From NCBI RefSeq assembly GCF_007754155.1, contig NZ_CP037423.1, forward strand, positions 2,418,001-2,482,000: a stretch of 64,000 nucleotides of DNA. The letters run 5' to 3'. Numbering within the stretch: position 1 is the stretch's first letter; every line of letters begins with the position of its first letter. The notes beneath the pieces were generated by a model. It did no database searches. It saw nothing but the letters and a program-made list of their open reading frames with translations, and was not told the DNA's origin. Shown piece after piece: positions 63,165 to 64,000 of this stretch. Position numbers and translations under genes: made by a program. This stretch comes from Stieleria neptunia (lineage in GTDB: Bacteria; Planctomycetota; Planctomycetia; Pirellulales; Pirellulaceae).

Positions 63165-63776
63165 GCCCGGGCTCGGCCCCGATCGCTGCGAAAGTGGTAC
63201 GACGTCCTTTCCAGGTCGTCGTCGGGAGTCCAACGGACGACAGCCCGGAAGGGCCATCGTACTCAAGAAACCGGCCGTCCAATGTTGGACGGTCCCTCAA
63301 GGCTCGAACACCAACGGTTGCTGAATCTCAGGTTACCGATGCCCGTGCCGCTCGTACGTAACCCGAAAATCGCAGCCGGCAAAGCTCCCGTATCGTCGCA
63401 AAACCAGCCGGCGTGTCGTCAAATCGATCTGTCGCGTTGCGTCGCGATTGATTCGGCCCAATCGCGGACAAATTAATCGCAACCGCCGGAGACTCGCGTT
63501 CCACAACGTCAACAAGCTCGGATGTCCGCTCGGATCGGATCAGATGGGGCGGACGGTACGTCGTTTGCAATCACGTTTGGCACCTAGTGCTTTGTCAGCT
63601 TTCAATTTTCGAGCCTGCGTTTGTCGAGCGGAAAAGGGGTCAGGTACCAAAAACCAAATGGCCCGCAGGGTGCTTCGCATTTTTGGTACCTGACCCCTTT
63701 TCCGCGGTACCCTACGAATAAAAGTTGACGAAGCACAAAGGCGTCCGCCGGGCAATTCAACCATAGCCACCCCCCC
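63165..63776. other. intergenic region with repeats
   Basis: The 612-base gap contains GACGACAGCCCGGAAGGGCC (63235-63254), similar to the hairpins before metF, and a second copy of the 77-bp palindromic element at 63628-63705. No other gene was found; short frames here are shadows. Confidence 0.65.
63628..63705. repeat. 78-bp palindromic element (GCGGAAAAGGGG...CCCCTTTTCCGC), copy 2
   Basis: Arms GCGGAAAAGGGGTCAGGTAC and GTACCTGACCCCTTTTCCGC are perfect complements over 20 bases. The loop shares AACCAAATGGCCCGCAGGGTG and GCTTCGCATTTTT with copy 1 apart from one base. Confidence 0.9.
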
Positions 63777-64000
63777 ATGATGATCCGTTTCCCAAGTTCT
63801 CTTTACCAATCTGGTCTCCACACCGCAGTTGTCATTCTGTTGTCCACGCCGCTGTTTGCTCAAAGTCCTCAGGGCGACGAGCGGAGCGTCCCGCTGATTC
63901 AGCTTCAGCCAGCGCCGCAAAGCGTCAGTTCCGACGTCCAAACGGTGGATCCGGCGCCAAACGATCCACTGGCGGGCGAAGCGGGCGTGGAATACTTGAC
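63777..64000 (+). CDS. start of a secreted protein (cut by window edge)
   Basis: An open frame from ATG 63777 (or 63780) runs to the last base of the window, 74 codons so far. It begins MMIRFPSSLYQSGLHTAVVI, and LHTAVVILLSTPLFAQS (residues 14-30) is a signal peptide core and cleavage site. The visible mature part is Pro/Gln/Asp-rich (PLIQLQPAPQSVSSDVQ, DPAPNDPLAGEAG). The coding frame is on the + strand; an opposing frame through the same bases is not protein-like. No function can be given. Confidence 0.65.
   Translation, partial: MMIRFPSSLYQSGLHTAVVILLSTPLFAQSPQGDERSVPLIQLQPAPQSVSSDVQTVDPAPNDPLAGEAGVEYL

Overview
The window is bacterial, GC-rich and densely coded, and looks like a chromosome piece from a marine planctomycete of the Rhodopirellula/Pirellulaceae type. 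The marks are: four sulfatases, a DUF1549/DUF1553 cytochrome-domain protein paired with a DUF1501 protein, a very large membrane-bound-dehydrogenase-like protein ending in a c-type haem domain, a DUF1559 pseudopilin-like protein with the HX9DG motif, the PVC small basic protein, and many palindromic intergenic repeats. The genus is inferred from gene content only; no rRNA or tRNA gene was seen.

Layout. 1-6742 (+): sulfatase (cut by the window edge), SSS-family symporter, second sulfatase, and a secreted FG-GAP/VCBS plus sialidase-like protein; the first three genes overlap at their stop/start codons. 6791-11065 (-): third sulfatase, PQQ-type beta-propeller protein, ECF-type sigma factor. 11651-15397 (+): 1248-residue DUF1080/propeller/cytochrome protein. 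15495-17193: an apparently complete two-ORF insertion sequence with 13-bp inverted ends and an 11-bp target duplication. 17621-22759 (-): cyclophilin, DUF1501 and DUF1549/1553 proteins. 23421-26615 (+): a compact acyl-chain operon (hot-dog protein, long acyl carrier protein, second hot-dog protein without the usual His, KAS II, small anti-sigma-like protein), followed by the small basic protein with a clear terminator and a fatty-acid desaturase. 28563-33571 (-): NYN-type nuclease, inositol-phosphatase-like enzyme, infA, rpsI, rplM, class II photolyase. 33638-42135: prepilin-peptidase-like protein, GntP permease, metF, and an overlapping lgt-rfbB-rfbA operon. 42202-51041: secreted proteins, a trypsin-like protease, proB, purF, an acyltransferase, prs and a short GlmU-like uridylyltransferase. 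51616-64000 (+ mostly): LpxL-type acyltransferase, a UvrA lacking one domain, lipoprotein/pseudopilin pair, thioesterase, msrA, a TIM-barrel protein, a CrtI-like oxidoreductase and the start of a further secreted protein.

How the genes fit together. The left end reads as uptake and breakdown of sulfated glycans at the cell surface, with a nearby ECF sigma factor as a possible regulator. The middle holds housekeeping genes (ribosome, purine/PRPP, proline, folate, lipoprotein maturation, dTDP-sugar synthesis) interleaved with lipid genes. Most stretches longer than 200 bases between genes hold inverted or tandem repeats belonging to several families that recur across the window. The most interesting loci are the insertion sequence with a possible -1 frameshift, the unusual hot-dog/ACP operon, the UvrA without its insertion domain, the prepilin-peptidase-like protein with a missing catalytic Asp, and the Lgt with a PDZ-like insert.
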